A stretch of 64,000 nucleotides of DNA. Origin: Hephaestia sp. MAHUQ-44 (GTDB lineage: Bacteria; Pseudomonadota; Alphaproteobacteria; Sphingomonadales; Sphingomonadaceae). The stretch is from NCBI RefSeq assembly GCF_023806085.1, contig NZ_JAMSLX010000002.1:248001-312000 (forward strand), in the 5' to 3' direction. Below, in pieces: positions 40,739 to 50,345 of this stretch (positions are counted from its first letter, which is position 1; every line of letters starts with the position of its first letter). A program made the translations under genes and the position numbers. Under the pieces are notes generated by a model that saw nothing but the letters and a program-made list of their open reading frames with translations, did no database searches and had not been told where the DNA came from.

Positions 40739-41026
40739 ATGTCCGTAGACACTGCAACCGTAAAGCGGATCGCGAGCCTTGCACGCATTGCGATCACCGA
40801 CGCCGAAGCCGAGCGCCTGGCGCCCGAACTGGGCAACATCCTCGGCTGGATCGAGCAATTGGGCGAGGTCGATACGGCCTCGGTCGAGCCGATGACCGCC
40901 GTCATCCCCAACACGCTGCGGCTGCGCGACGATGTCGTTACCGACGGCGATGTGCGCGATGCCGTGCTCGCCAACGCGCCGCAGGCCGAACATGGCTTTT
41001 TCGCCGTGCCCAAGGTGATCGAATAA
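40739..41026 (+). CDS. gatC: Asp-tRNA(Asn)/Glu-tRNA(Gln) amidotransferase subunit C
   Basis: A 95-residue GatC with the typical lead [20 protein letters not shown] and [15 protein letters not shown] stretch, ending in FFAVPKVIE. GatC wraps around GatA and stabilises the GatCAB complex, which converts mischarged Glu-tRNA(Gln) and Asp-tRNA(Asn). Its TAA overlaps the gatA ATG by one base (TAATG). First gene of gatC-gatA-gatB. Confidence 0.97.
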   Translation: MSVDTATVKRIASLARIAITDAEAERLAPELGNILGWIEQLGEVDTASVEPMTAVIPNTLRLRDDVVTDGDVRDAVLANAPQAEHGFFAVPKVIE

Positions 41027-42510
41027 TGACCCACGTCACCGATCTTGGCGTCGCCGCCATCCGCGACGGCGTCCGTGCGGGCACCTTCTCCGCGCGCGAG
41101 GTCGCCGAGGCCTTTTCCGCGCGCGTCGCCGGGGCGGCCGCGCTCAACGCCTTTCTTGTCCAGACCCCCGATCACGCGCTCGCCGCCGCCGATGCCGCCG
41201 ACAAGGCACGCGCCGCCGGCGAGGCACCCAAGCCGCTCGCGGGCGTGCCGATCGGGATGAAGGACCTGTTCTGCACCAAGGGCGTCGCCTCGACCGCGGC
41301 GAGCCACATCCTCGAAGGCTTCACCCCGCCGTATGAATCGGCGGTCTCGCAGAAGCTGTGGGATGCCGGTGCGGGGATGTTGGGCAAGCTCAACATGGAT
41401 CAGTTCGCGATGGGCTCGTCCAACGAGACCAGCGCCTTCGGCAATGTGATCTCGCCCTGGCGCCGGAATGACGGCGGCAATGCGCCGCTTGCGCCGGGTG
41501 GCTCGTCGGGCGGTTCGTCGGCGGCGATTGCGGCGCGGCTTTGCCCGGCGGCGACCGGCACCGATACTGGGGGCTCGATCCGCCAGCCCGCCGCTTTCAC
41601 GGGTATTGCCGGGATCAAGCCCACCTACGGCCGCTGCTCGCGCTGGGGGGTGGTGGCGTTCGCCTCGTCGCTCGATCAGGCCGGGCCGATGGCGCGCGAC
41701 GTGCGCGACTGCGCGATCATGCTGGAGGCGATGGCGGGGTTCGATCCGCGCGACGCGACCTCGCTCGATCTCGAGGTGCCCCAATGGGAAGCCGGATTGT
41801 CCAGCGATTTCAAGGGTAAGAAGGTCGGTATTCCCAAGGAATATCGGGTCGAGAACATGCCCGCCGAGATCGAGGCTTTGTGGCAGCAGGGCGTGGACTG
41901 GCTGAAGGATGCGGGCGCCGAGATCGTCGAGGTCTCGCTGCCGCACACGCGCTACGCGTTGCCGGCTTATTACATCATTGCCCCCGCCGAGGCGTCGTCC
42001 AACCTCGCGCGCTATGACGGCGTGCGCTACGGCCTGCGCGATCTGCCCGAGGGCGCGAACCTTCAGGAAATGTATGCTGCGACGCGCGCCGCCGGGTTCG
42101 GCGACGAGGTCAAGCGCCGCATCATGATCGGCACCTATGTGCTGTCGGCGGGTTATTACGATGCCTATTACACGCAGGCGCAGAAGGTCCGCACGTTGAT
42201 CGCCCGCGATTTCGAGGCGGTGTGGGCGCGTTGCGACGTGCTGCTGACGCCGACCGCGCCGTCGGCGGCGTTCGCGCTCGGCGAAAAGAATGCCGATCCG
42301 CTGGCGATGTATCTGAACGATGTCTTCACCGTGCCGTCGAGCCTCGCGGGGCTGCCCGCGATGAGCGTGCCGGGCGGGCTCGACGCCGCGGGGCTGCCGC
42401 TGGGTCTCCAGATCATCGGCAAGCCGCTCGACGAACAGAGCGTGCTCAACGCCGGGCTGGCGATCGAGCAACGTGCAGGCTTCACCGCGCGGCCGGAGGC
42501 CTGGTGGTAA
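41026..42510 (+). CDS. gatA: Asp-tRNA(Asn)/Glu-tRNA(Gln) amidotransferase subunit A
   Basis: Amidase subunit that frees ammonia from glutamine. The 494-residue product carries the amidase signature with its Ser-cisSer-Lys triad: Lys in [11 protein letters not shown], the glycine/serine loop [17 protein letters not shown], and [17 protein letters not shown]. The GatA-typical [17 protein letters not shown] follows. It overlaps gatC by one base. gatB follows after a 95-bp gap filled by an inverted repeat. Confidence 0.98.
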   Translation: MTHVTDLGVAAIRDGVRAGTFSAREVAEAFSARVAGAAALNAFLVQTPDHALAAADAADKARAAGEAPKPLAGVPIGMKDLFCTKGVASTAASHILEGFTPPYESAVSQKLWDAGAGMLGKLNMDQFAMGSSNETSAFGNVISPWRRNDGGNAPLAPGGSSGGSSAAIAARLCPAATGTDTGGSIRQPAAFTGIAGIKPTYGRCSRWGVVAFASSLDQAGPMARDVRDCAIMLEAMAGFDPRDATSLDLEVPQWEAGLSSDFKGKKVGIPKEYRVENMPAEIEALWQQGVDWLKDAGAEIVEVSLPHTRYALPAYYIIAPAEASSNLARYDGVRYGLRDLPEGANLQEMYAATRAAGFGDEVKRRIMIGTYVLSAGYYDAYYTQAQKVRTLIARDFEAVWARCDVLLTPTAPSAAFALGEKNADPLAMYLNDVFTVPSSLAGLPAMSVPGGLDAAGLPLGLQIIGKPLDEQSVLNAGLAIEQRAGFTARPEAWW

Positions 42511-42517
42511 GACGCTA

Positions 42518-42596
42518 CGTCATTCCAGCGAAGGCTGGAATCTCGGGCAGCGGAAGCGGTATTTGGAGAAAGATCCCAGCCTTCGCTGGGATGACG
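42518..42596. repeat. Inverted pair of CCAGCGAAGGCTGG repeats between gatA and gatB
   Basis: Unit 1, CGTCATTCCAGCGAAGGCTG-GAATCT (42518-42543), and unit 2, AGATCCCAGCCTTCGCTGGG-ATGACG (42571-42596), face each other; each is also a hairpin by itself. This is a REP-like dispersed element of alphaproteobacteria, and a related unit lies at about 23395-23416. It sits inside the gat operon and may form a processing or attenuation hairpin. Confidence 0.8.
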
Positions 42597-42605
42597 GTGT
42601 AAGAA

Positions 42606-44063
42606 ATGACTGAATCAACCTACCGCATCCAGGGCGCAACGGGCGAATGGGAGGTCGTGATCGGCCTCGAAGTTCATGCGCAGGTAACCTCGAACGCCAA
42701 ATTGTTCTCGGGCGCGTCGACCGCGTTCGGGGCGGAGCCCAATACGCAGGTCAGCCTGGTCGACGCGGCGATGCCGGGGATGCTGCCGGTGCTCAATCGC
42801 GAGTGCATCCGTCAGGCGGTGCGCACCGGCATGGCGATTGATGCGCAGATCAACAAATGGTCACGGTTCGATCGCAAGAACTATTTCTACGCCGATCTAC
42901 CGCAGGGCTATCAGATTTCGCAGCTTTATCATCCGCTTGTCGGTGAAGGTTCGATCGATATCGAGGTCGATGACGCGACCAAGACGATCGGCGTCGAGCG
43001 CATCCATGTCGAGCAGGATGCAGGCAAGCTGATGCACGATCAGCACCCGACGCGCTCTTATGTCGATCTCAACCGTTCGGGCGTCGCGCTGATGGAGATC
43101 GTCAGCCGGCCGGATATGCGGTCGCCTGCGGAAGCAGGGGCTTACCTGCGGAAGCTGCGATCGATTCTGCGTTATGTCGGCAGTTGCGACGGCAATATGG
43201 AAGAAGGCTCGATGCGCGCCGACGTCAACGTCTCGGTGCGCAAACCCGGCGACGAACTGGGCACGCGGACCGAGACCAAGAACGTCAATTCGGTGCGCTT
43301 CGTGATGGCGGCGATCGAGCATGAGGCGAACCGCCAGATCGACGTGCTCGAAGCGGGCGGGCGGATCGTTCAGGAAACGCGGCTCTACGATCCCGATACC
43401 GGCACGACCCGGTCGATGCGATCGAAGGAAGATGCGCACGATTATCGCTATTTCCCCGATCCCGATCTGCTGCCGCTCGAACTCGACGATGCCTTTCTCG
43501 ACGAATGCCGCGCGAGCCTGCCCGAACTGCCCGGCGCCAAGCGCGCGCGCTACTTGAGCCAAGGCATCACGCCGTACAATGCCGGGGTGTTGACCGCCGA
43601 GGTCGAAACCGCGCGCTGGTTCGATGCGCTGCTGGAAGCCGGAGCGGCACCGGTGCAGGCCTCGAACTGGGTCGCGTCCGAACTGTTCGGCGCGCTCAAT
43701 CGGCTTGGCAAGGATATCGAGCAAAGCCCGGTAAGCCCTTCGCAGGCAGCGGAACTGCTCGGTCTGGTGGCCGATGGTACGCTGTCGGGGAGCCTCGCCA
43801 AACAGGTGTTCGAGATCATGCTCGAAACCCGCGACGATCCGAGCAAGATCGTCGAGGAGCGCGGGCTCAAGCAGACCAGCGACACCGGCGCGATCGAGGC
43901 CGAGATCGCCAAGGTGATGGCCGCCAACCCGGACAAGGTCGCCGATTATCGCGGCGGCAAGGACAAGCTCTTTGGCTTCTTCGTCGGCCAGACGATGAAG
44001 GCGATGCAGGGCAAGGCGAACCCGCAGGTCGTCAATGAACTGCTCAAGAAGACGCTGGGGTGA
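42606..44063 (+). CDS. gatB: Asp-tRNA(Asn)/Glu-tRNA(Gln) amidotransferase subunit B
   Basis: tRNA-binding and kinase subunit of GatCAB. The 485-residue product has the N-terminal GatB signature [20 protein letters not shown], the cradle motif with [20 protein letters not shown], and the C-terminal YqeY-like helical tail domain ending in [20 protein letters not shown]. Its TGA overlaps the GTG start of the downstream cyclophilin gene. Confidence 0.98.
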   Translation: MTESTYRIQGATGEWEVVIGLEVHAQVTSNAKLFSGASTAFGAEPNTQVSLVDAAMPGMLPVLNRECIRQAVRTGMAIDAQINKWSRFDRKNYFYADLPQGYQISQLYHPLVGEGSIDIEVDDATKTIGVERIHVEQDAGKLMHDQHPTRSYVDLNRSGVALMEIVSRPDMRSPAEAGAYLRKLRSILRYVGSCDGNMEEGSMRADVNVSVRKPGDELGTRTETKNVNSVRFVMAAIEHEANRQIDVLEAGGRIVQETRLYDPDTGTTRSMRSKEDAHDYRYFPDPDLLPLELDDAFLDECRASLPELPGAKRARYLSQGITPYNAGVLTAEVETARWFDALLEAGAAPVQASNWVASELFGALNRLGKDIEQSPVSPSQAAELLGLVADGTLSGSLAKQVFEIMLETRDDPSKIVEERGLKQTSDTGAIEAEIAKVMAANPDKVADYRGGKDKLFGFFVGQTMKAMQGKANPQVVNELLKKTLG

Positions 44064-44704
44064 CGCCGCTCGCGCTGGCCTCGATCGCGCTGTTCGCGGT
44101 TGCGCCGGCGGTTGCGCAGGAGGCGCCCGGCCGGGCGCCGATGACCGAGGCAGCGGCCGAACCCGATGCCGATCTGCCGCGCGTTGCGATCCAGACCAGC
44201 GCAGGCCCCATCGTCGTCGCGCTCGATACCGAGCGCGCGCCGATCACTGCGAACAATTTTCTCGCTTATGTCGATCAGCACAAGCTCGATGGGGTGACCT
44301 TCTATCGTACCGTCAAAGTGCAGGATCGCTTCGGTTTCGTGCAGTTCGGCGTCAATGGCGATCCCGTTTTGAGCCTGCCGCCGATCCGGCACGAGCCGAC
44401 CAGCGAAACCGGGGTGCACCATGTCAGCGGTACGCTCTCGATCGCGCGGCTCGAACCGGGCTCGGCGCGCGGCGAATTCACGATCATGGTCGGCGATCAG
44501 CGCCCCGGCTTCGATGCCGATCCGGCTGCCCCCGGCGACAAACTGGGCTATGCCGCGTTCGGCCATGTCGTCGAGGGGATGGACGTGGTCGAAAGGATCA
44601 TGGACGCGCCCGTCGATCCCGCCGCCACGGTGCGCGGGGCATTCAAGGGGGAGGTACCCGCGACGCCGGTCAAGGTCATCAGCGCGACGCGGCTGAAACC
44701 CTGA
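44060..44704 (+). CDS. Periplasmic cyclophilin-type peptidyl-prolyl isomerase
   Basis: A 214-residue exported protein. The signal peptide ([20 protein letters not shown], about residues 4-23) is followed by an acidic spacer and a cyclophilin domain (about 40-210) with [38 protein letters not shown] and [13 protein letters not shown]. The typical Q-G-G-D loop is altered, as in many sphingomonad periplasmic members, so activity is not certain. The GTG start overlaps the gatB TGA (GTGA). Convergent with rsmD after 26 bp. Confidence 0.9.
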   Translation: MTPLALASIALFAVAPAVAQEAPGRAPMTEAAAEPDADLPRVAIQTSAGPIVVALDTERAPITANNFLAYVDQHKLDGVTFYRTVKVQDRFGFVQFGVNGDPVLSLPPIRHEPTSETGVHHVSGTLSIARLEPGSARGEFTIMVGDQRPGFDADPAAPGDKLGYAAFGHVVEGMDVVERIMDAPVDPAATVRGAFKGEVPATPVKVISATRLKP

Positions 44705-44730
44705 CTATTGTCGGCTGATTTCCGCCGCGT

Positions 44731-45273
44731 TCAGCTATCCTGTTGCAGGAGCGTGATGCGCGCCTTGCCGTGGACGCGGCTGACGTCGATCGTGAAGCCC
44801 GCGACCGAGATTTCCTCGTCGCGTGCGGTCTCGATACTCACCCAGGTGGCGGGGCCCGTCCAGCCGAGCCGGGCGAGCTTGTCGAGTGCGACCGCGCCCG
44901 CACCCGTGGCGTAGGGCGGGTCCATCATCACCAGATCGAGCGGCGCGCGGGCCGGCCCGAGCGCAAGCACCGATTGCGCGCGGATATCGGCCCCCGTGGC
45001 GCCGAGCCTGGCGACATTGACGCGCAACGCGTCGAGCGCAGCGCGATCCTGCTCGACGAACAGGCATGAGGCGGCGCCGCGCGACAGCGCCTCGAGCCCG
45101 AGCGCGCCCGATCCCGCGAACAGATCCGCCACCGCCAGATCGTCGAAACTGCCGAGGCGGCTCGCGAGCATCGAGAATAATGCCTCGCGCGTGCGATCGG
45201 CGGTCGGGCGCGTCGCGTCGCCCTTCGGCGCGACCAGTGGCCGCCCGCGCCATTGACCGGCAATGACCCTCAT
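44731..45273 (-). CDS. rsmD: 16S rRNA (guanine-966-N2)-methyltransferase
   Basis: A 180-residue S-adenosylmethionine methyltransferase. MRVIAGQWRGRPLVAPKGDA is the family N-terminus, TRPTADRTREALFSML follows, the SAM loop is DLFAGSGALGLEALSRGA, and the catalytic motif is DPPY at residues 118-121. ATG 45273 overlaps the stop of the upstream pseudouridine synthase gene (ATGA), so they are coupled. Confidence 0.95.
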   Translation of the reverse strand: MRVIAGQWRGRPLVAPKGDATRPTADRTREALFSMLASRLGSFDDLAVADLFAGSGALGLEALSRGAASCLFVEQDRAALDALRVNVARLGATGADIRAQSVLALGPARAPLDLVMMDPPYATGAGAVALDKLARLGWTGPATWVSIETARDEEISVAGFTIDVSRVHGKARITLLQQDS

Positions 45274-46409
45274 GGGCGCTTGGGCCGGCCGCGCGGTTTG
45301 GGGCCGGGCTTGATCTTGGGTTTGGCCCAGCCTGCACCGCGCTTGGGTTTTGGCTTGGGCGTGGGAGCCGCGGTGGCGCCAGCCTTGGTGCCGCGCCCGC
45401 GATCCTCGGCGTCGCGTGTCGGGCGGTCGCGGCCCTGCGGCGGCGCGCCCCGCGCGTTGGATGCGACGCGCTCGCGTGGTACCCGCGCTCGTATCGTCTC
45501 GGCGGGTCCGGTGCGGGGCGATGACCCGCCCGGCTTCCGGGCGCGGGGGGGAGGGGCGTGCGTATCGCCCCTCTCGGGTTCCGCTGGCGGTTGCGCGGGC
45601 GCGTGGCGCGCCTTCAGCGCCGCGACCTCGACCGGGGCGTCGCTTTTGGTGCCCCTGGTGAGCGTTTGCCGGAACGCGACCAGATCGTGCTGGCGCACTT
45701 CGCCAATGCCGCCCACCGGCAGGTCGCCGAGCACGAACGGGCCGTAGCGAACGCGAATCAGCCGCGAGACTTCGAGCCCGAGATGTTCGAGCACGCGGCG
45801 TACTTCGCGGTTCTTGCCCTCCTTGAGGATCAGTTCGATCCACACATTGGCGCCGGTGCGGCGCTCCAGATTGGCGTCGATCGCGCCGTAGCGGATGCCG
45901 TCGATCTCGACACCCTCGATCAGATCTTCGAGCTGGGCCTGGCTGACGTTGCCATAGGCGCGCGCGCGATAGGCGCGTTCGACGCCGGTCGACGGCAGTT
46001 CGAGTTGCCGCTTGAGCCCGCCGTCGGTGGTGAGCAGCAGCAGCCCTTCGGTATTGTAATCGAGCCGCCCGACCGGGATCAGGCGCGGCAGATCACGCGG
46101 CAGGCGATCGTAGATCGTCGGCCGTCCTTTCGGGTCGCGCTCGGCGGTGAGCACGCCTGCGGGCTTGTGAAAGACGAACAGCCGCGTCGGCTGCGGTGCC
46201 TCGACGGGGTTGCCGTCGACGGTGATGCCGTGGAGGGAGACGACGAGTGTCGCGGGCGTATCGAGCGTTTTGCCGTGGATCGCAATGCGGCCATCGGCGA
46301 TCATCCGCTCGATCTCGCGCCGCGAGGCGATGCCGGCACGGGCGAGCAGCTTGGCGATGCGCTGCGGGTCTTTGGGGGCAGGAGAGCGTGACACGCCGCG
46401 GCCATACAT
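45270..46409 (-). CDS. rluB: RsuA/RluB-type 23S rRNA pseudouridine synthase with long basic tail
   Basis: A 379-residue pseudouridine synthase. The N-terminal S4 RNA-binding domain (QRIAKLLARAGIASRREIER) is followed by the synthase domain with catalytic Asp117 in VGRLDYNTEGLLLLT and the late KEGKNREVRRVLEHLGL. From about residue 250 the protein becomes a low-complexity Arg/Lys/Pro/Ala tail of about 130 residues, longer than in enterobacterial RluB, probably RNA-binding. The start at 46409 follows AAAAAGGA. The subfamily (RluB rather than RluE or RsuA) is likely but not proven. Confidence 0.92.
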   Translation of the reverse strand: MYGRGVSRSPAPKDPQRIAKLLARAGIASRREIERMIADGRIAIHGKTLDTPATLVVSLHGITVDGNPVEAPQPTRLFVFHKPAGVLTAERDPKGRPTIYDRLPRDLPRLIPVGRLDYNTEGLLLLTTDGGLKRQLELPSTGVERAYRARAYGNVSQAQLEDLIEGVEIDGIRYGAIDANLERRTGANVWIELILKEGKNREVRRVLEHLGLEVSRLIRVRYGPFVLGDLPVGGIGEVRQHDLVAFRQTLTRGTKSDAPVEVAALKARHAPAQPPAEPERGDTHAPPPRARKPGGSSPRTGPAETIRARVPRERVASNARGAPPQGRDRPTRDAEDRGRGTKAGATAAPTPKPKPKRGAGWAKPKIKPGPKPRGRPKRP

Positions 46410-46522
46410 CCTTTTTGAGCCCCGCGTTCAAAAACTTTGCGCCGCGTCGGCGGTTCGGGCGTTAGAGAATGCAGCCGTAACGGGATCGCCATGCGAGCAG
46501 GCCGGCGTAAGAGGCGAAAAGG

Positions 46523-46957
46523 ATGATGTTCGCAAAAAAAGATCGTCGGATCAGTCGCTTGCTGATCGTCGAGGACGAGCCGCTGGTGGCGTTCGATACC
46601 GAGCGTTATCTGGCGGACGAAGGCTTTGGCATCGCCGCGACGGTGGACACGGTGACGGCGGCGATCGCGCATGTGAACAGCGGTGCCGCGATCGACCTGG
46701 TGCTGGTCGATGTCATGCTCCCCGACGGTAGCGGAATCGCGGTTGCCGAAGCAGCGCATGCGCGCGGCATCCACGCGCTGTTCGTCACCGGCGACTGCCC
46801 GTCGGCGGCGCGCGGCGTGGCAGCGGGATGCCTCGCCAAACCCTATGCCCAGCGCGACCTGTTGCAGGCGATCTGCGCGATCGAGGATGTGCTGCGCGGC
46901 CGGAAGCCCCGGCGATTGCCCCCAAGCTTCAACCTGTTTCTCGAAACCGCGGCCTGA
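46523..46957 (+). CDS. Single-domain response regulator
   Basis: A 144-residue CheY-like receiver domain with no output domain. The acidic pocket is in LLIVEDEPLVAFD, the phospho-acceptor Asp63 in LVLVDVMLPDGSG, then Thr89 (FVTGD) and Lys106 (CLAKPYA). In alphaproteobacteria such receivers often relay signals in phosphorelays, including the general stress response; no kinase lies nearby, so the partner is unknown. The ATG follows AAAAGG. Hairpins at 46986-47083 follow it. Confidence 0.9.
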   Translation: MMFAKKDRRISRLLIVEDEPLVAFDTERYLADEGFGIAATVDTVTAAIAHVNSGAAIDLVLVDVMLPDGSGIAVAEAAHARGIHALFVTGDCPSAARGVAAGCLAKPYAQRDLLQAICAIEDVLRGRKPRRLPPSFNLFLETAA

Positions 46958-46985
46958 ACGCCTTTCCTCCGCGCATTTTGGCGCT

Positions 46986-47083
46986 AGAGTCGGTCCGGTT
47001 CTCATAGAACCGGATCGACTCTGAATTATCTTCTGCTTGCCGCGATTTCCGGGTCGCCAGATGATTCCATCTGGCTCGAAATC
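46986..47083. repeat. Two hairpins between the response regulator and ampG
   Basis: Hairpin 1 has 17-base arms (46986-47002 and 47006-47022) that pair at 16 of 17 positions with a 3-base loop. Hairpin 2 (about 47044-47083) pairs GATTTC with GAAATC outside and GCCAGATG with CATCTGGC inside, with a 4-base loop. Hairpin 1 probably terminates the response-regulator transcript, although no T tract follows. No gene lies in this 163-bp gap. Confidence 0.6.
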
Positions 47084-47120
47084 ACTCTAGGGTCTGCGCC
47101 GTTATTGGCGGGAGCAACGC

Positions 47121-48464
47121 GTGGACACGATCGTCGGGAAGCGAAGCTGGTTGGAGGGCGTCAAGCCCTATATCGAAAAGGCGCCGCTCGCCTCGTTCTT
47201 CCTCGGTATCTCGTCGGGCTTTCCCTATGCGATGATCGGCGCGACGCTGACCACGCGGTTGAAGCAGGCCGATATCGACAAGGCGACGATCACCGCCTTC
47301 GCGCTCGCTTTCCTGGTCTATAATGCCAAGCCGCTGTGGGCGTGGATCATCGATGGCGTGCGGCTGCCGGTGATCGGGCGGCTGGGGCAGCGGGTGTCGT
47401 GGATGCTCGTCATCGGCGCGCTGGTGATCGCCGCGGTGGCCAATCTGGCGCTGGTCGATCCGGCGCACGGTCTCGAATCAGTGGTGATCGCCGCGATCCT
47501 GGTCGGCTTTGCGGGCGCCAGTTTCGATATCGTGATCGATGCCTATCGGATCGAGATCCTCAAGCCCTACCAACTCGGGGTCGGCTCGGGGATGGTGCAA
47601 TATGGCTGGCGGATCGGTTCGGCGCTCGCGGGCGGGCTGGCACTGGTGCTTGCGGCGCGCGTGGGGTGGCAGATCGCCTATCTGGCGTGCGCGGGGTTCG
47701 CGCTGCCGGCGATGCTCACCGCCTTGCTCTATGGCGAGCCCGAGCGGCGCCAGCAGATCGCCAGACGCGGCGCGCGCGCGGCGTTGCGGGCGATCTGGGG
47801 GCCGTTCGTCGAATTCTTCCAGCGCGCCGGCGCGCTGGTGGTGCTGCTGTTCATCCTGATCCACAAGATCGGCGACACGCTTGCCAATCTCACGCTGCGG
47901 CTGCTGTTCGACGATCTCGGTTATACCAACGATCAGATTGCGGTGTTCGATATCGGCGTCGGTTTCTGGGCGTTCCTCGTCGGGATTTTCGTGGGCGGGG
48001 TGCTCTACGCCAAATTGGGGCTCAAGCGCTCGGTGCTGCTCAGCCTGGTGCTGATGGGCGTGTCCAATTTCAGCTTCGCGGCGCTGGCGATGGCGGGGCA
48101 TACCAACCTGGGCATGGCCGCCGCGGTGGGATTCGAGAATTTCGCAAGCGGGATCGGCGGGGTGACGGTGGTCGCCTATTTCTCGGCGCTGTGCGATCTG
48201 CGCTTCACCGCCGCGCAATATGCGCTGATCTCGGCGGCAGCGAGCATCGTCGGGCGCGTGCTGACCGGGACGACCGCCGGATCGCTGGTCGAGGCGCTGG
48301 GCTATGTCGATTTCTATCTGTTGACGACCGCCGCCGCCTTGCCGGGAATATTGTTGTTCTGGTGGATGGCCCGCAGCGGCCTCGTCGATCGCTCGATGGG
48401 GAGCGCGGGAACCGAAGGCGAAGGCGAGAGCGAGGGGGGCGACGCGCGCACCGAGGGCGGTTGA
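47121..48464 (+). CDS. ampG: AmpG-like muropeptide transporter (MFS)
   Basis: A 447-residue, 12-helix major facilitator protein. The AmpG pattern is visible in ASFFLGISSGFPYAMIGATL, LVYNAKPLWAWIIDGVRLP, and GASFDIVIDAYRIEIL. AmpG imports anhydromuropeptides for peptidoglycan recycling and can influence beta-lactamase induction. The start is GTG at 47121; TGGCGGGAG is a weak ribosome site upstream. A low-complexity acidic tail (GEGESEGGDARTEGG) follows the last helix. Confidence 0.9.
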   Translation: MDTIVGKRSWLEGVKPYIEKAPLASFFLGISSGFPYAMIGATLTTRLKQADIDKATITAFALAFLVYNAKPLWAWIIDGVRLPVIGRLGQRVSWMLVIGALVIAAVANLALVDPAHGLESVVIAAILVGFAGASFDIVIDAYRIEILKPYQLGVGSGMVQYGWRIGSALAGGLALVLAARVGWQIAYLACAGFALPAMLTALLYGEPERRQQIARRGARAALRAIWGPFVEFFQRAGALVVLLFILIHKIGDTLANLTLRLLFDDLGYTNDQIAVFDIGVGFWAFLVGIFVGGVLYAKLGLKRSVLLSLVLMGVSNFSFAALAMAGHTNLGMAAAVGFENFASGIGGVTVVAYFSALCDLRFTAAQYALISAAASIVGRVLTGTTAGSLVEALGYVDFYLLTTAAALPGILLFWWMARSGLVDRSMGSAGTEGEGESEGGDARTEGG

Positions 48465-48471
48465 AGTTCTG

Positions 48472-48517
48472 CGCTGTTTCGGGTTCTCTGAAACAGCGGC
48501 GGCACCGGCCCGCTCCC
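48472..48517. repeat. Modular palindromic element, copy B (half)
   Basis: A perfect 9-bp hairpin, CGCTGTTTC (48472-48480) and GAAACAGCG (48490-48498), is followed at once by the constant box GCGGCACCGGCCCGCTCCC (48499-48517). That box ends at the stop codon of the convergent DUF6628-like gene. The inverted second half seen in copies A and C is absent. It probably serves as a bidirectional terminator for ampG and the opposing operon. Confidence 0.8.
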
Positions 48518-48946
48518 TTATCCGCCGATCGGTCGCCCTGCATCGGCAAACGCTGCGCCGACCGCAGCGGCGCTCGCGAGCACGCTATCCACCGCGCGGG
48601 TGCCGAGTTGATCGACGAGCAATAGTCGCGCCGATTCGGGGCTGCTCCCGGCGCGGGCGAGAATTTCGAGCAACGCCGCTTCGGAGGCGGTGGCGCGCGC
48701 GCAGCAGCAGGGCGCGATCGCGATCGGCTGCGTCGCGGTGCGGGCCACATCGAGCATGAACGCGCGCATCAGCACCAGCGGGCGACGGAAGCTCTGGCCG
48801 AACGCGGTGAGGAAGCCGTGCGCAGCGCACGCATCGTTGAGCCCGTGCGCGCCCAGCCGCCGGATCGCGAACAGCACGAGCCGGGCGTCGTTCCCTTCCG
48901 GGAGCGGGTGGGGAAGGGCGTGGACGATGCTGTGGCTGGTGGTCAT
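48518..48946 (-). CDS. DUF6628-like small protein with a triple-cysteine motif
   Basis: A 142-residue soluble, Ala-rich helical protein: LPHPLPEGNDARLVLFAIRR (about 10-29), MGAHGLND-like GAHGLNDACAAHGFLTAFG, and a striking IAIAPCCCARATASEAALLE containing three adjacent cysteines. I recall similar sphingomonad proteins under DUF6628; the function is unknown, though the CCC motif suggests metal handling. A start at 49006 is possible, but ATG 48946 fits better. A Fur-box-like palindrome lies at 48990-49006, just upstream. Last gene after folC. Confidence 0.78.
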   Translation of the reverse strand: MTTSHSIVHALPHPLPEGNDARLVLFAIRRLGAHGLNDACAAHGFLTAFGQSFRRPLVLMRAFMLDVARTATQPIAIAPCCCARATASEAALLEILARAGSSPESARLLLVDQLGTRAVDSVLASAAAVGAAFADAGRPIGG

Positions 48947-48989
48947 GCGCGACTCCTCGATGCGGACGCGCATGCTCCCAAAGCTGCTA

Positions 48990-49006
48990 TTGCAAGTCAA
49001 TCGCAA
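48990..49006. promoter_or_regulatory. Fur-box-like palindrome upstream of the DUF6628-like gene
   Basis: TTGCAAGTCAATCGCAA is an imperfect inverted repeat that resembles the TTGCrAAT-N-ATTyGCAA type of iron box at 15 of 17 positions. It lies in the 67-bp gap between folC and the DUF6628-like gene, and a TTGACT -35-like hexamer (minus 49000-48995) falls inside it. Binding by Fur or a related regulator is inference from sequence only. Confidence 0.4.
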
Positions 49007-49013
49007 ATAAGAA

Positions 49014-50336
49014 TCAGACCGGCAGTTCGTCGTTGGCGGCCAACACCTCGCCCGCGAGATAGAGCGAGCCGACGATCAGGACCGCCGGGGCAGGGGCATC
49101 GTGCCGCGCTGCGATCTGCCGCAGCGCATCGCTGACCGTATCGGCAATGCCGGTTTCGAGCCCCAGCGCCGCCGCGGTGCCGGCGAGTGCCTCGGGGGCG
49201 TGCGCGGCGTGGCCGGCGATCGGCACCGCCGTCAGCGACACCGCCTGCCGTGCGAGCGGCGCAAGGAAGCCGGTCGCATCCTTGTTGGCGAGCATCCCGC
49301 ATATCAGATGGAGCGGCCGATCGCCGCGCAGATCGGCGATCGCGGTCGCAACCGCGGCGCCCGCGGCCTGATTGTGCCCGCCATCGAGCCATATGGCGCT
49401 GCCGGGCGGCAGCAGGCGGGTCAGCGGCCCATCGGCGAGCTGCTGCATCCGCGCCGGCCATCGCGTGCGGCGCGCGGTGGCGTCGAACGCAGCGGTGGGG
49501 ATCGCGAGCCGTGTCTGGTGACGCAGCATCGCGATCGCCAGCGCAAGGTTGCCGGGCTGGTGCGGGCCGGGGAGGTTGGGGAGCGACGTCTCGACCGCGC
49601 CGTGCGCGTCGCGATAGCGCAGGCGATCGCCGTGCAGGGCGAAGGACCAATCGACGCCCAGCGCCTTGACCGGTGCGCCGGCCGCCGCCGCGACCTCGGC
49701 GATACGGCGCGCCACGCTCTCGGCATAATGCATCGTCACCAGCGGCACGCCCGCTTTGGCGATCCCGGCTTTCTCGGCGGCGATTCCCTCGGCGCTGTCG
49801 CCGAGAAAGGCCTGATGGTCGATCCCGAGTTGGGCGATGCCGGTGACGAGCGGGTTGGTGAGGATGTTGGTCGCATCGAGCCGCCCGCCGAGCCCGACCT
49901 CGACGATGCAGGCGTCGGCCGGCGTGCGCGCGAAGGCGAGGAACGCCACCGCGGTGGTGACCTCGAAAAAGCTCGCATCGAGCCCGCCGGCGTGATCGAG
50001 CACCTCTTCGAGCAGGGCCGCCAGCGTTGCATCCGCGATCAGCGTGCCGGCGACACGAATCCGCTCGTTGAAGCGCACCAGATGCGGGCTCGAATAGACG
50101 TGCGCGGTGAGCCCCGCCGCCTCGATCGCGCCGCGCAGGAACGCGCAGGTCGAGCCCTTGCCGTTGGTCCCCGCGACATGAAGCACGGGTGGTAGATCGT
50201 GCTGCGGGTTGCCCAGCCGATCGAGCAGCCGGGTGATGCGGTCGAGCCCGAGGACATCGGCGCCGGGCGAGAGCGACCACAGCCGATCGAGTTGGCGCTG
50301 GACGGCCGGGTTGGAGGAGATGGCGTGATCGGGCAT
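49014..50336 (-). CDS. folC: Bifunctional folylpolyglutamate/dihydrofolate synthase
   Basis: Adds glutamate to folates and makes dihydrofolate. The 440-residue product has the Mur-ligase-like P-loop VAGTNGKGSTCAFLRGAIE, YSSPHLVRFNERIR, VEVGLGGRLDATNI, and LDGGHNQAAGAAV. It is directly downstream of accD, as in many proteobacteria. Its ribosome-binding site GGGAGG is the 3' arm of an 8-bp hairpin (50346-50363), which could limit translation. Confidence 0.96.
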   Translation of the reverse strand: MPDHAISSNPAVQRQLDRLWSLSPGADVLGLDRITRLLDRLGNPQHDLPPVLHVAGTNGKGSTCAFLRGAIEAAGLTAHVYSSPHLVRFNERIRVAGTLIADATLAALLEEVLDHAGGLDASFFEVTTAVAFLAFARTPADACIVEVGLGGRLDATNILTNPLVTGIAQLGIDHQAFLGDSAEGIAAEKAGIAKAGVPLVTMHYAESVARRIAEVAAAAGAPVKALGVDWSFALHGDRLRYRDAHGAVETSLPNLPGPHQPGNLALAIAMLRHQTRLAIPTAAFDATARRTRWPARMQQLADGPLTRLLPPGSAIWLDGGHNQAAGAAVATAIADLRGDRPLHLICGMLANKDATGFLAPLARQAVSLTAVPIAGHAAHAPEALAGTAAALGLETGIADTVSDALRQIAARHDAPAPAVLIVGSLYLAGEVLAANDELPV

Positions 50337-50345
50337 TCATTTTTC

